From: Bradyrhizobium sp.
GTDB lineage: Bacteria; Pseudomonadota; Alphaproteobacteria; Rhizobiales; Xanthobacteraceae
Assembly (NCBI RefSeq): GCF_027451485.1
Contig: NZ_DAIDJE010000206.1
Coordinates: 1 to 64,000 of the forward strand
Reading direction: 5' to 3'
DNA: 64,000 nucleotides
The notes under the pieces are model-generated. The model worked only from the letters and a program-made list of their open reading frames with translations. It was not told where the DNA came from and did not search any database. This document shows positions 36,606 to 45,405 of this stretch, one piece after another. The first letter of the stretch is position 1, and each line of letters opens with the position of its first letter. The translations under genes and the position numbers were made by a program.

Positions 36606-37790
36606 ATGTCGGCGCAAGCACAGCCAGTCTGGTCGGCCAGCTCCGGCCTTGCCTTCGTTCTCCTGTTCGGTGCAGTTAACCTGTTCGCCGACATGACGTA
36701 TGAGGGCGCGCGTAGCGTGACCGGTCCTTTCCTGGGAATGCTCGGCGCAACCGGCTTCATCGTCGGCACGGTAACCGGCTTCGGCGAGTTTCTCGGCTAT
36801 GCGCTGCGGCTGGTATCGGGACGTTGGGCTGACTCCAGCCGTATGTATTGGCCGATCACGCTGGCTGGTTACGTCGTGCAGATGGTAGCAGTCCCCGCGC
36901 TGGCTCTCAGCGGAAGCTGGCCGATCGCGGCCGTCCTGATCCTGTTCGAAAGGATCGGCCGCGCCACGCGCAATCCGCCACGGGACGTCATGCTGGCTCA
37001 GGCCGGCGAGCAGATGGGGCGCGGTTGGGCGTTTGGGGTCAACGAAGCGATGGACCAGTGCGGCGCACTGATCGGCCCGTTGGCGATCGCGGGACTCCTT
37101 GCCTGGAAGGGAAACTTCCACCTTGCGTTCGCTTGTCTTGCGCTTCCTGCCATCATCACGCTTCTCCTCGTCTTCGGCGCCCGCTTCACCTTTCCAGATG
37201 CCGGCCGCATCGCAAGGGAGCCGCAGACCTCCCAGGTCGGTCGCTATCCGCCTGCCTATTGGTGGTATTGCCTTGGCGCAGGCTTGGTAGGCTTCGGATT
37301 CGCCGATTACTCGCTCATCGCCTTCCATTTGAGCAAGTCCCACATCGTGGCGAACGAATGGATACCGATCTTCTATGCGTTCGCGATGGGAGCCGGCGGG
37401 ATCGGATCCCTCATTGTCGGCAGGCTTTTTGACCGGCTGGGTCTGTTTGTTCTTTTGCCGGTTACGATCGTGGTAGCTGTTTATGCGCCTCTTGCGTTCC
37501 TGGGCGGCTTTGCGCTTTCGCTGCTCGGCGCGCTGCTCTGGGGTATCGGGTTGGGCGCCCATGAATCGGTGATGCAGGCCGCTGTCGCGCATATGATCCC
37601 GCGGGAACGATTGGGGTCGGCGTACGGCGTCTTCGGCGCGATCTTCGGTATCGCCTGGTTCGCCGGCAGCGCGGCACTCGGCGCGCTCTACGATGTCTCG
37701 GTCGTTGCGATGGTCGCGGTCGCCGTCGTCGCGCAGTTGCTTGCCGTCGTGCCGATTGCAATCGCGGGGCGGCGCGTCAGGACGCATTGA
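36606..37790 (+). CDS. MFS transporter
   Basis: A 394-residue carrier with about twelve helices. Motif GRWADSSRMYWP after helix 2 and IVGRLFDRLGLFVLL in the middle are the MFS loops. GRATRNPPRDVMLAQAGEQMGRG is a subgroup hallmark I have seen in uncharacterised proteobacterial MFS proteins. Substrate unknown. It lies 13 nt before chrA and 191 nt after the multicopper oxidase, with a repeat between. Confidence 0.85.
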   Translation: MSAQAQPVWSASSGLAFVLLFGAVNLFADMTYEGARSVTGPFLGMLGATGFIVGTVTGFGEFLGYALRLVSGRWADSSRMYWPITLAGYVVQMVAVPALALSGSWPIAAVLILFERIGRATRNPPRDVMLAQAGEQMGRGWAFGVNEAMDQCGALIGPLAIAGLLAWKGNFHLAFACLALPAIITLLLVFGARFTFPDAGRIAREPQTSQVGRYPPAYWWYCLGAGLVGFGFADYSLIAFHLSKSHIVANEWIPIFYAFAMGAGGIGSLIVGRLFDRLGLFVLLPVTIVVAVYAPLAFLGGFALSLLGALLWGIGLGAHESVMQAAVAHMIPRERLGSAYGVFGAIFGIAWFAGSAALGALYDVSVVAMVAVAVVAQLLAVVPIAIAGRRVRTH

Positions 37791-37803
37791 ACGCAGAGGG
37801 GGA

Positions 37804-39033
37804 ATGGTGTCGACCACAACTCAAATCCAGCAAGGACGTCGTGTGGCCGGTTCGCCGCTCGAGGTCCTTCGCATTTTTGCCAAGCTCGGATTCAGCTGCT
37901 TCGGCGGCCCGATCGCCCACATCGGATATTTCCGCGACGAATTCGTCGTGCGGCGAAAGTGGATCGACGAACATGCCTTTGCCGATCTGGTCGGGCTGTG
38001 CCAATTCCTGCCGGGGCCCGCGAGCAGCCAGGTGGGCTTCTCGATCGGATTGATGCGCGCCGGCTACCTGGGTGCGCTCGCGGCCTGGACCGGCTTCACG
38101 CTTCCGTCCGCCGCGGCGCTCATCATCTTCGCCTACGGCGCCAGCGCGCTCAGCGGGCCGCTTGGGAGCGGACTGTTGCACGGCCTTAAGCTGACGGCCG
38201 TGGCCATTGTGGCGCAGGCCGTCCTGGGCATGGCCCGCAACCTTTGCCCCGACCGCGAGCGAGCGTCGATCGCAGTCGTCGCCGCGCTCATCATCCTGTT
38301 CAGTACGTCCTCGATCGCCCAGGTCGCAGCCATTGTTCTCGGCGGGCTGGCCGGACTGTGGCTGTGCCGCAGCGAAGCGACGGCGCCTTCCGGACACGTC
38401 GAACTTCCGGTGTCGCGCACCGTCGGTCTCGCCTGTCTCGCCGGTTTTTTCATCCTTCTGGCGGGACTTCCTCTGGTGCGCGGTCTTAGCGGGTCATCGG
38501 GTGTCGCCTTGTTCGAGGCCTTTTATCGTTCCGGTGCGCTGGTCTTCGGCGGCGGCCATGTCGTGCTGCCGCTCTTGCGCGAAGCATTCGTGACCCCGGG
38601 CTGGCTCAGCGATAACGCATTTCTCGCCGGCTACGGCGCCGCGCAGGCAGTGCCGGGCCCGCTTTTCACCTTCGCCGCCTATCTCGGGACCGTCGTATCT
38701 GCGGAGCCACACGGGCTTGCGGGTGCCGCGCTCGGGCTCCTCGGTATCTTTCTGCCGGGAATGCTGGTGCTGCTGGGAGTGCTTCCGTTCTGGGATTCCT
38801 TTCGCAAGCGCCCGAACGCACAGGCAATCATGCGCGGCGTCAATGCTGCCGTCGTCGGCCTGCTCGGGGCAGCCCTCTACAATCCGGTCTGGAGCACCTC
38901 GGTGAAAACGTCCGGGGATTTTGGCATCGCCCTGCTGGGCTTCGTTCTCCTGATTGCCTGGCGCGCTCCACCGCTGATCGTCGTCGCGATCAGTGCGGCC
39001 GGCGGTATCCTGCTGGCGATGACCGGAGCGTAG
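37804..39033 (+). CDS. chrA: Chromate transporter ChrA, bidomain
   Basis: Chromate efflux carrier of the CHR family, 409 residues. Both homologous halves are present: the N-terminal FGGPIAHIGYFRDEFVVRRKW with CQFLPGPASSQ, and the C-terminal FGGGHVVLPLLREAF with YGAAQAVPGPLFTFAAYLG. The ATG at 37804 follows AGAGGGGGA; the open frame reaches back into the MFS gene but that part is not used. Confers chromate resistance in relatives. Converges on the M20 gene with 3 nt between. Confidence 0.93.
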   Translation: MVSTTTQIQQGRRVAGSPLEVLRIFAKLGFSCFGGPIAHIGYFRDEFVVRRKWIDEHAFADLVGLCQFLPGPASSQVGFSIGLMRAGYLGALAAWTGFTLPSAAALIIFAYGASALSGPLGSGLLHGLKLTAVAIVAQAVLGMARNLCPDRERASIAVVAALIILFSTSSIAQVAAIVLGGLAGLWLCRSEATAPSGHVELPVSRTVGLACLAGFFILLAGLPLVRGLSGSSGVALFEAFYRSGALVFGGGHVVLPLLREAFVTPGWLSDNAFLAGYGAAQAVPGPLFTFAAYLGTVVSAEPHGLAGAALGLLGIFLPGMLVLLGVLPFWDSFRKRPNAQAIMRGVNAAVVGLLGAALYNPVWSTSVKTSGDFGIALLGFVLLIAWRAPPLIVVAISAAGGILLAMTGA

Positions 39034-39036
39034 ATG

Positions 39037-40167
39037 CTAGGTGAGCGTGGCCAAAAGGCCTGCCATCAGGCGGCCGCGCTCCGCGAGGCTGTCCACCTCG
39101 ATATGTTCATTCAGCGTGTGCGCATCGGCGCCGCGAACGCCCAACCCATCCAGCGTCGGAATGCCCATCGCGCCGGTGAAATTGCCGTCGGAACCGCCGC
39201 CGGCCGAGCCGTGCGGCAGCTCGAGACCCATCGAAGCCGCAACGCTGCGCGCCTTTTCGTAGAGCGCCATGGTGCCGGCATCCGGCTCCCACACCGGGCG
39301 CGTCACGCCGCGCGTGACCTGGAAGGTCACGTCGTTGGACGTGCCGGACAAAGCCAGCATGCGTTCGACGCCGCGGTCGAGATCGGCCTGGCGCTTGGCC
39401 ATGCTGAGTGCTTCGCCGATGCAGGTGGTGGCGACGCAATTGACCCACTGGCCGCCATGCACGACTCCGACGGAGAATGTGCAGTCCTCGGATGTCATGC
39501 CGTCGATGATCAGGATCTGCCGCGCCATCTCGCGAATGGCCGAACGGCCCGATGACAAGGTGGCGCCGGCGTGACTCGGCCGGCCGGTGGCTTCGAGGTT
39601 GAATCGCGCGATTGCATAACGGCCGGTCACGACGCCGTTGTTGGGCCGGCCGGGTTCTGGCACCAGCACATATTTGTTGCGTCTGGCTTCGGCTTCGATG
39701 ATATCTCGCGTCGAGGGGGTTCCGACTTCTTCGTCCGGCGTGAACAGCACGGTGACGGGCAGCGGCGTGGCGACGGCGGCCCGCGCCAGTTGCCGAATCG
39801 CTTCCAGCGCGAGGTAATTGCCGCCCTTCATATCGAAGATGCCCGGCCCATAGCATCTGTTGCCTTCGCGCCGCCACTTCAGCTTCTCGATCGTGCCGAG
39901 GGGATGTACGGTGTCGAGGTGTCCCGCGATCAGGACGCCGGGTTCGCCCTGCTTGGGATGAGGGAATTTGGCCCGCACGCAACCGCCGAAGCCCTGTCGT
40001 CCGGCGATGCGCTCCACCTGCGCGCCCATGATCGCCATTTCGCGGGCGGCCAGATCGAGCATGCGGTTCACCGCTGTCGCATCCCAGGTCGGGCTTTCGC
40101 ATTCTACCCAGCTGCGCAGGCCAGTGAGCATGGTCTCGGAATCGAAAGGAAGGTTGGCGGGGTTCAT
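39037..40167 (-). CDS. M20 family peptidase, carboxypeptidase G2-like
   Basis: A 376-residue di-zinc exopeptidase. GHLDTVHPLG gives the first metal His and Asp, FDMKGGNYLALEAI the bridging Asp, and FTPDEEVGTPSTRD the catalytic and metal Glu; the dimerisation domain has ATGRPSHAG. Resembles glutamate carboxypeptidase (CPG2), which releases C-terminal glutamate from folates and peptides, but lacks a signal peptide. Substrate inferred only from family. Confidence 0.88.
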   Translation of the reverse strand: MNPANLPFDSETMLTGLRSWVECESPTWDATAVNRMLDLAAREMAIMGAQVERIAGRQGFGGCVRAKFPHPKQGEPGVLIAGHLDTVHPLGTIEKLKWRREGNRCYGPGIFDMKGGNYLALEAIRQLARAAVATPLPVTVLFTPDEEVGTPSTRDIIEAEARRNKYVLVPEPGRPNNGVVTGRYAIARFNLEATGRPSHAGATLSSGRSAIREMARQILIIDGMTSEDCTFSVGVVHGGQWVNCVATTCIGEALSMAKRQADLDRGVERMLALSGTSNDVTFQVTRGVTRPVWEPDAGTMALYEKARSVAASMGLELPHGSAGGGSDGNFTGAMGIPTLDGLGVRGADAHTLNEHIEVDSLAERGRLMAGLLATLT

Positions 40168-40539
40168 CTGATACTCTCGATCTCCACAGGGGAATTTCGA
40201 CGGATGGAAGTTCAGTGCCGCTTAAAAGAAGGATTGGTGACAAATTTGTAAAGTCAAACTTCTGCAAAACAGGTACGCCGCGAGGCAATACGCTGCTTGT
40301 CTTGTCGATGCGGCAACGGTCGGCAAGGGCGCGAGGGCTTCCAGAAATGGTTTGCAGAGATCGTCCTCGATATGACCGCCAAGCTATCCGATCACCATCT
40401 CTCAACATACACAGCTTTGTGCGTGCGTGTGGGAAAACTCAGCAATTGAAGTCAAACCTACACATATGTGTCATTGAGGTTTTCTATCTGTCAGCCCCGC
40501 ACGCCTCAAAATTCTTTTGAGAGGCAAATGGGGAGAAAG
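40168..40539. other. Divergent regulatory region with ACACATATGTGT palindrome
   Basis: This 372-nt gap separates the M20 peptidase from the secreted phosphoesterase. At 40460-40471 there is a perfect 12-bp palindrome ACACATATGTGT, 69-80 nt upstream of the phosphoesterase ATG, which may be an operator. No PHO box with 11-bp repeat spacing was found. Confidence 0.45.
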
Positions 40540-42267
40540 ATGAAACATCTGAAACTCAAATCGGCTCTGCTTTCTTCGGCCGCGATGATCGCCGTCGCCG
40601 CCGCCTTCACGACGACCGGTTCCGTTGCCGGTAACCTCGAGAGCCAGCTGGCTCCGGTGATGAACCTGGTCGACGACGTCGCTTCGAACGCGAAGAAGGA
40701 GGTCGGCGCGGACAGGCTGCCGACCAGGACTCCGATCAAGCACCTCGTGGTTATTTTCAACGAGAACGTATCGTTTGATCATTATTTCGGCACTTACCCG
40801 AACGCGCTGAACCCGGACGGTGAGCCGCCCTTCGAGCCGGCCAAGAAGACGCCGCGCGACATCAACAACCTGCTGTCGAACCCTTCGCTGCTCGACAACA
40901 ACCCGAACCTCAATCCGGCCAACGGCGCCGGCGCCTCCAACCCGTTCCGTCTTGACCGCACGCAGGCTGGCACCGCCGACCAGAACCACGCCTATACCGC
41001 CGAGCAGGCGGCGTATGACGGCGGCAAGAACGACCTGTTTCCGCTCGATACCGGCAGTGGCACCAAGGGCGGTGCCGGTGCATTCGGCACCACCGCTCAA
41101 GTGATGGGCTATTTCGATGGCAACACCGTCACCGCGATGTGGAACTACGCTCAGAACTACGCGATGAGCGACAATTCGTGGACCGACGACTACGGGCCAT
41201 CGACGCCCGGCGCTCTCAACATGTTCGCCGGCAGCACCAATGGCGCGGTCGTTCCGGCGGGCCTTTCCGCCAGCACCATTCCGGATGGGCAGGGCGGCCT
41301 GACGCTGATCAACGACACCGATCCAACCGGCGACATCTGCTCGAGCCCGACGAGACAGGTCGCGCTGACCGGCAAGAATGTCGGCGATCTGCTCAATGCG
41401 GCGAATATCCCATGGGGTTCGTTCATGGGCGGTTTCAATCTGCAAACCATCAACAACAACGGCACGACTGGTTGCGCGCGCAGCTCGGTGAGCGCGGTTA
41501 CCGGTACGGTTACCGACTACATCCCGCACCATGCCTGGTTCCAGTATTATGCATCGACGGCCAACCTGAACCATGCCCGTCCGACGTCGATCAAGGCGAT
41601 CGGCTATACCAAGGTCCCGGGCACCAACAAGATCGACCCGGCCAATCACGCCTATGACCTGGAGGACTTCACGAAGGCGGTCGGCTCCGGCAATTATCCC
41701 GCGGTTTCTTTCATCAAGCTACCCGCCTATCAGGACGCTCACCCCGGTTACTCCGATCCGCTCGATGAGCAGACGGGGGTGGTCAACCTGATCAACTTCC
41801 TCCAGCAGCAGGAGGATTGGGACTCCACCGCCGTGATCATCGCCTATGACGACTCCGACGGCTGGTACGACCACGCCTTTGTCGCCCCGACGCATGGTTC
41901 GTTCTCGAGCGCCGACGCGTTGAACGGCACCGGCAACTGCGGCACGCCCGGCGTCACACCTGAGCCAAACGGTGTGAAGGGCCTGCCGGTTGCTGGCCGC
42001 TGCGGCCCCGGCACGCGCATGCCGTTTATGGTGATCTCGCCCTATGCGAAAAAGAACTATGTCAGCCACGTGTTGACCACGCAGGCTTCGGTCACGCAGT
42101 TCATCGAGGACAACTGGTTGAACGGCGAGCGTATCGGCGAGGGCTCCTTCGATGCTACGACCGGTTCGATCATGGACATGTTCGACTTCAGGCGGAAGCA
42201 CTCGGAAAAGCTGATCCTCGATCCGACGTTCGGCGTCGTGGACAGCAGAGACAAGATCAAGAACTGA
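40540..42267 (+). CDS. Secreted phospholipase C / AcpA-type phosphoesterase
   Basis: A 575-residue protein with a Sec signal peptide (MKHLKLKSALLSSAAMIAVAA..) and a phosphoesterase domain of the phospholipase C/acid phosphatase superfamily. The metal-site segment HLVVIFNENVSFDHYFGTYP starts near residue 68; downstream are SDNSWTDDYGPSTPGALN and AYDDSDGWYDH. It should hydrolyse phospholipids or phosphomonoesters outside the inner membrane. The ATG at 40540 has GGGGAGAAAG upstream; 40528 is nearly as good. The diheme peroxidase gene starts 11 nt after the stop, so the two are cotranscribed. Confidence 0.87.
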   Translation: MKHLKLKSALLSSAAMIAVAAAFTTTGSVAGNLESQLAPVMNLVDDVASNAKKEVGADRLPTRTPIKHLVVIFNENVSFDHYFGTYPNALNPDGEPPFEPAKKTPRDINNLLSNPSLLDNNPNLNPANGAGASNPFRLDRTQAGTADQNHAYTAEQAAYDGGKNDLFPLDTGSGTKGGAGAFGTTAQVMGYFDGNTVTAMWNYAQNYAMSDNSWTDDYGPSTPGALNMFAGSTNGAVVPAGLSASTIPDGQGGLTLINDTDPTGDICSSPTRQVALTGKNVGDLLNAANIPWGSFMGGFNLQTINNNGTTGCARSSVSAVTGTVTDYIPHHAWFQYYASTANLNHARPTSIKAIGYTKVPGTNKIDPANHAYDLEDFTKAVGSGNYPAVSFIKLPAYQDAHPGYSDPLDEQTGVVNLINFLQQQEDWDSTAVIIAYDDSDGWYDHAFVAPTHGSFSSADALNGTGNCGTPGVTPEPNGVKGLPVAGRCGPGTRMPFMVISPYAKKNYVSHVLTTQASVTQFIEDNWLNGERIGEGSFDATTGSIMDMFDFRRKHSEKLILDPTFGVVDSRDKIKN

Positions 42268-42278
42268 GCTGATCTGAC

Positions 42279-43607
42279 ATGCTTCGTCGCACAATTGTGT
42301 GGTCCCTCGGCGCCGGCCTTCTGGCCGGCGCCGTCTTCGCTACCGAGCCGCAGACGTTGCCCGGCGCAAATCCGAAACCGGTTCATCTGATCCGCCGCCC
42401 GGTCGCGCCGCTTTCCGCCATGGCAAGACTGGGGCGAGATATTTTCTTCGACGCGAGACTGTCGTCGTCTGGCAAGATCGCTTGCGCTTCCTGCCACAGT
42501 CCCGACCATGCCTACGGTCCGCCGAACGACGGCCCCGTCATGCTTGGAGGACCCGACCTGACGTTGCAGGGCGCGCGGGCCGTTCCGTCATTGACCTATC
42601 TCGAACGGCAGCTTGATTTCAGTATCGGCCCCGAAAAGGAAGACGAGAACGATAACGTCGCCGGTCTGGCGCAGCAGGCCGAGGCCGGCAAGGGCGCCGT
42701 GCGCTTCGAGAAGATCGCGACGCAGACCGCGCAAAGCGCCAACATCGTGCCTCAAGGCGGCCTGTTCTGGGACGGCCGCGCCGATACGCTTCAGATCCAG
42801 GCGTCGGGTCCGTTGCTCGATCCGCGGGAGATGGATGGCGGCAGCGTCGAGATCATTGCCGAAAAGCTGCGCAACGCACCTTATGCCAAGAAATTTGCGG
42901 CCTTGTTCGGCGAGCGGGTTTTCAAGGACACAAAGCTGCTCGTCACGGAGGCGTCCTTCGCAGTGGGCCGCTACCAGATGGAGGAGCCGAGCTTTCACTC
43001 CTACACCAGCAAGTACGATTACTGGCTGGAAGGAAAGGCTCGTTTGAGCGAGGCCGAACTGCGCGGCCTTCGCTTGTTCAACGATCCCCAGAAAGCCAAT
43101 TGCGCCGGCTGCCACACCTCGCAGCCTTCACGCGAAGGATACCCGCCGCGCTTTACCGACACCCAATATGAGGCGCTTGGCGCACCGCGCAATCTGGCGC
43201 TTACCGACACAAGGAATCCCAACTACTACGACCTCGGGGTGTGCGGCCCGATTCGCAAGGACGTTGCCCTGCAGACCCAGTTCTGCGGCATGTTCAAGAC
43301 GCCGAGCTTGCGCAACACCGCCATTCGCCACGCGTACTTCCACAACGGCGTTTTCCGCACGCTGCAGCAGGTGCTGGACTTCTACACCTTCCGCGATACA
43401 AATCCGGAAAAGGTTTATCCGGTGGACGCCGATGGCAAAGTGCAGAAGTACAACGATATCCCGTTGCAGTATCAGGCGAACGTCGATGTCGCCGATCCGC
43501 CGTTCAACCGCCACCGCGGCGATCAGCCGGCAATGACGCCTCAGGATGAAACCGATATCATCGCATTCCTGCAAACGCTCAACGACGGCTACAGCCCCGA
43601 AGAGTAG
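42279..43607 (+). CDS. Diheme cytochrome c peroxidase-like protein
   Basis: A 442-residue periplasmic protein with a signal peptide and two c-type heme sites, C69-A-S-C72-H73 and C275-A-G-C278-H279, in the MauG/CcpA layout. LFWDGRADTLQIQASGPL and FKTPSLRNTAIRHAYFHNG are typical. It reduces hydrogen peroxide or oxidises a protein partner. Paired with the phosphoesterase gene upstream; the biological reason for this pairing is not known to me. Confidence 0.9.
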   Translation: MLRRTIVWSLGAGLLAGAVFATEPQTLPGANPKPVHLIRRPVAPLSAMARLGRDIFFDARLSSSGKIACASCHSPDHAYGPPNDGPVMLGGPDLTLQGARAVPSLTYLERQLDFSIGPEKEDENDNVAGLAQQAEAGKGAVRFEKIATQTAQSANIVPQGGLFWDGRADTLQIQASGPLLDPREMDGGSVEIIAEKLRNAPYAKKFAALFGERVFKDTKLLVTEASFAVGRYQMEEPSFHSYTSKYDYWLEGKARLSEAELRGLRLFNDPQKANCAGCHTSQPSREGYPPRFTDTQYEALGAPRNLALTDTRNPNYYDLGVCGPIRKDVALQTQFCGMFKTPSLRNTAIRHAYFHNGVFRTLQQVLDFYTFRDTNPEKVYPVDADGKVQKYNDIPLQYQANVDVADPPFNRHRGDQPAMTPQDETDIIAFLQTLNDGYSPEE

Positions 43608-43824
43608 GGCAAATCGTGCGGCCTGGACGGCAACGGATGACAGCTTCCGTTGCCGTCTGCATTTGGCGCAAAGCCATTCCCCTGAAAGTCGATTGACGCG
43701 CCGTGTAGGCGGTGCAAGTCTCAAAAATATCGAAAGACTTACAAGGTGTTAGTGTCGCGAAATCACGCAACACGTGCACATTGGATAAGCGGCGATGCCC
43801 GATTTCACATCAGGAGACAGGTCC

Positions 43825-45399
43825 ATGTGGTGCAGGAACTTGAAATTTGCGGCCTTCGCGCTCGCCCTCGTCGCGGCCGCGCCGGCGTCTGCCACAACCA
43901 TCACCGCGGTGATGCATTCCGACCTGCGTGTGATCGATCCCGGATTCACGACCGCCTATATCACCCGGGACCACGGCTACATGGTCTATGACACGCTGCT
44001 TTCGGAAGACGCGAACTTCAAGATCCAGCCGCAGATGGCGGACTGGAAGGTCTCCGACGACAAGCTGACCTACACCTTCACGCTGCGCGACGGGTTGAAA
44101 TGGCATGACGGCACGCCGGTGACGGCGGAGGACTGTGTCGCATCGCTCAAGCGCTGGGGCCGCAATGACGGCATGGGCCAGAAGCTGATGGATTTTACCG
44201 CGAGCCTTACCGCCGCGGACCAAAGGACCATCGTGCTGAAGCTGAAGGAGCCCTATGGCCTCGTGCTGGAATCGATCGGCAAGCCGTCCTCGCTGGTGCC
44301 GTTCATGATGCCCAAGCGCCTTGCCGAGACACCGCCCGGCCAGCAGATCAAGGAGCAGATCGGCTCGGGCCCTTTCAAGTTCGTGGCAAGCGAATTCCAG
44401 CCCGGCGTGAAGGCGGTCTATGTCAAGAACACCGACTATGTGCCGCGCAAGGAGCCGCCGAGCTGGACCTCGGGCGGCAAGGTGGTGAAGGTCGATCGCG
44501 TCGAATGGATCACCATGCCGGATGCGCAGACTGCGGTGAACGCGCTGCAATCAGGCGATATCGATTTCATGGAGAACCCGCCGTGGGATCTTCTGCCGGC
44601 GCTTTCCGCCAATCCGGAATTGAAAGTCCAAACACTGAACAAGCTTGGTTACCAGACGCTGGGGCGGATGAACTTCCTTTATCCGCCGTTCGATAACGTC
44701 AAGGTGCGCCGCGCTGCCTTCCTGGCGATCAACCAGAAGGAGGTGCTCGACGCGCTCGTCGGCAACCCCGAATATTATCGGATCTGCGGCGCAGTGTTCG
44801 TCTGTGGCACGCCGCTCGCTTCCGATGTCGGATCGGAGACGCTGGTGAAGGGTAACGGCATGGCGGAGGCGAAGAAGCTGCTCGCCGAATCCGGCTACGA
44901 CGGCACGCCGGTCGTGGTGATGGCGCCGGGCGACGTCGTGACGCTGAAGGCGCAGCCGATCGTGGCAGCGCAACAGTTGCGCGAAGCCGGCTTCAAGGTC
45001 GATGTACAGGCGACCGACTGGCAGACCGTCGTCACCCGCCGCGCCAGCCAGAAGCCGCCGAAGGAAGGCGGCTGGAATATGTTCTTCACCAACTGGGCCG
45101 GCGCCGACGTCGTCAACCCCATCGCCAACGTCTCGATCAACGGAAAGGGCAAGAATGGGGGCTGGTTCGGCTGGCCCGACGATCCGAAGATGGAGGCCTT
45201 GCGCGACGCCTTCGCACGCGCGTCGTCGCCGGAAGAGCAGAAGAAGCTCGCCGAACAGATCCAGAAGGAGAATTACGATCAGGTGATCTATATCCCGCTC
45301 GGCCAGTTTCTGATTCCCAGCGCATGGCGCACCTCGCTCAAGGGCGTGCTCGACGGTCCGGCGACGCCGATCTTCTGGAATATCGAGAAGAAGGAGTAG
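43825..45399 (+). CDS. Peptide-type ABC transporter substrate-binding protein (SBP family 5)
   Basis: A 524-residue periplasmic binding protein with a signal peptide (LKFAAFALALVAAAPASA) and the SBP_bac_5 fold: YTFTLRDGLKWHDGTPVTAEDC, GSGPFKFV and the late YDQVIYIPLGQF. The ATG at 43825 follows CAGGAGACAG. No permease or ATPase gene adjoins it. The transporter at 30188-33658, which lacks its own binding protein, is a candidate partner 10 kb away, as inference. Confidence 0.92.
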   Translation: MWCRNLKFAAFALALVAAAPASATTITAVMHSDLRVIDPGFTTAYITRDHGYMVYDTLLSEDANFKIQPQMADWKVSDDKLTYTFTLRDGLKWHDGTPVTAEDCVASLKRWGRNDGMGQKLMDFTASLTAADQRTIVLKLKEPYGLVLESIGKPSSLVPFMMPKRLAETPPGQQIKEQIGSGPFKFVASEFQPGVKAVYVKNTDYVPRKEPPSWTSGGKVVKVDRVEWITMPDAQTAVNALQSGDIDFMENPPWDLLPALSANPELKVQTLNKLGYQTLGRMNFLYPPFDNVKVRRAAFLAINQKEVLDALVGNPEYYRICGAVFVCGTPLASDVGSETLVKGNGMAEAKKLLAESGYDGTPVVVMAPGDVVTLKAQPIVAAQQLREAGFKVDVQATDWQTVVTRRASQKPPKEGGWNMFFTNWAGADVVNPIANVSINGKGKNGGWFGWPDDPKMEALRDAFARASSPEEQKKLAEQIQKENYDQVIYIPLGQFLIPSAWRTSLKGVLDGPATPIFWNIEKKE

Positions 45400-45405
45400 G
45401 GGCGA

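Noticed and set aside
40469-40491. Possible PHO box (TGTCAT..TGTCAG) upstream of the phosphoesterase
   Set aside because: The two half-sites are 17 bp apart instead of the 11 bp of a PHO box.
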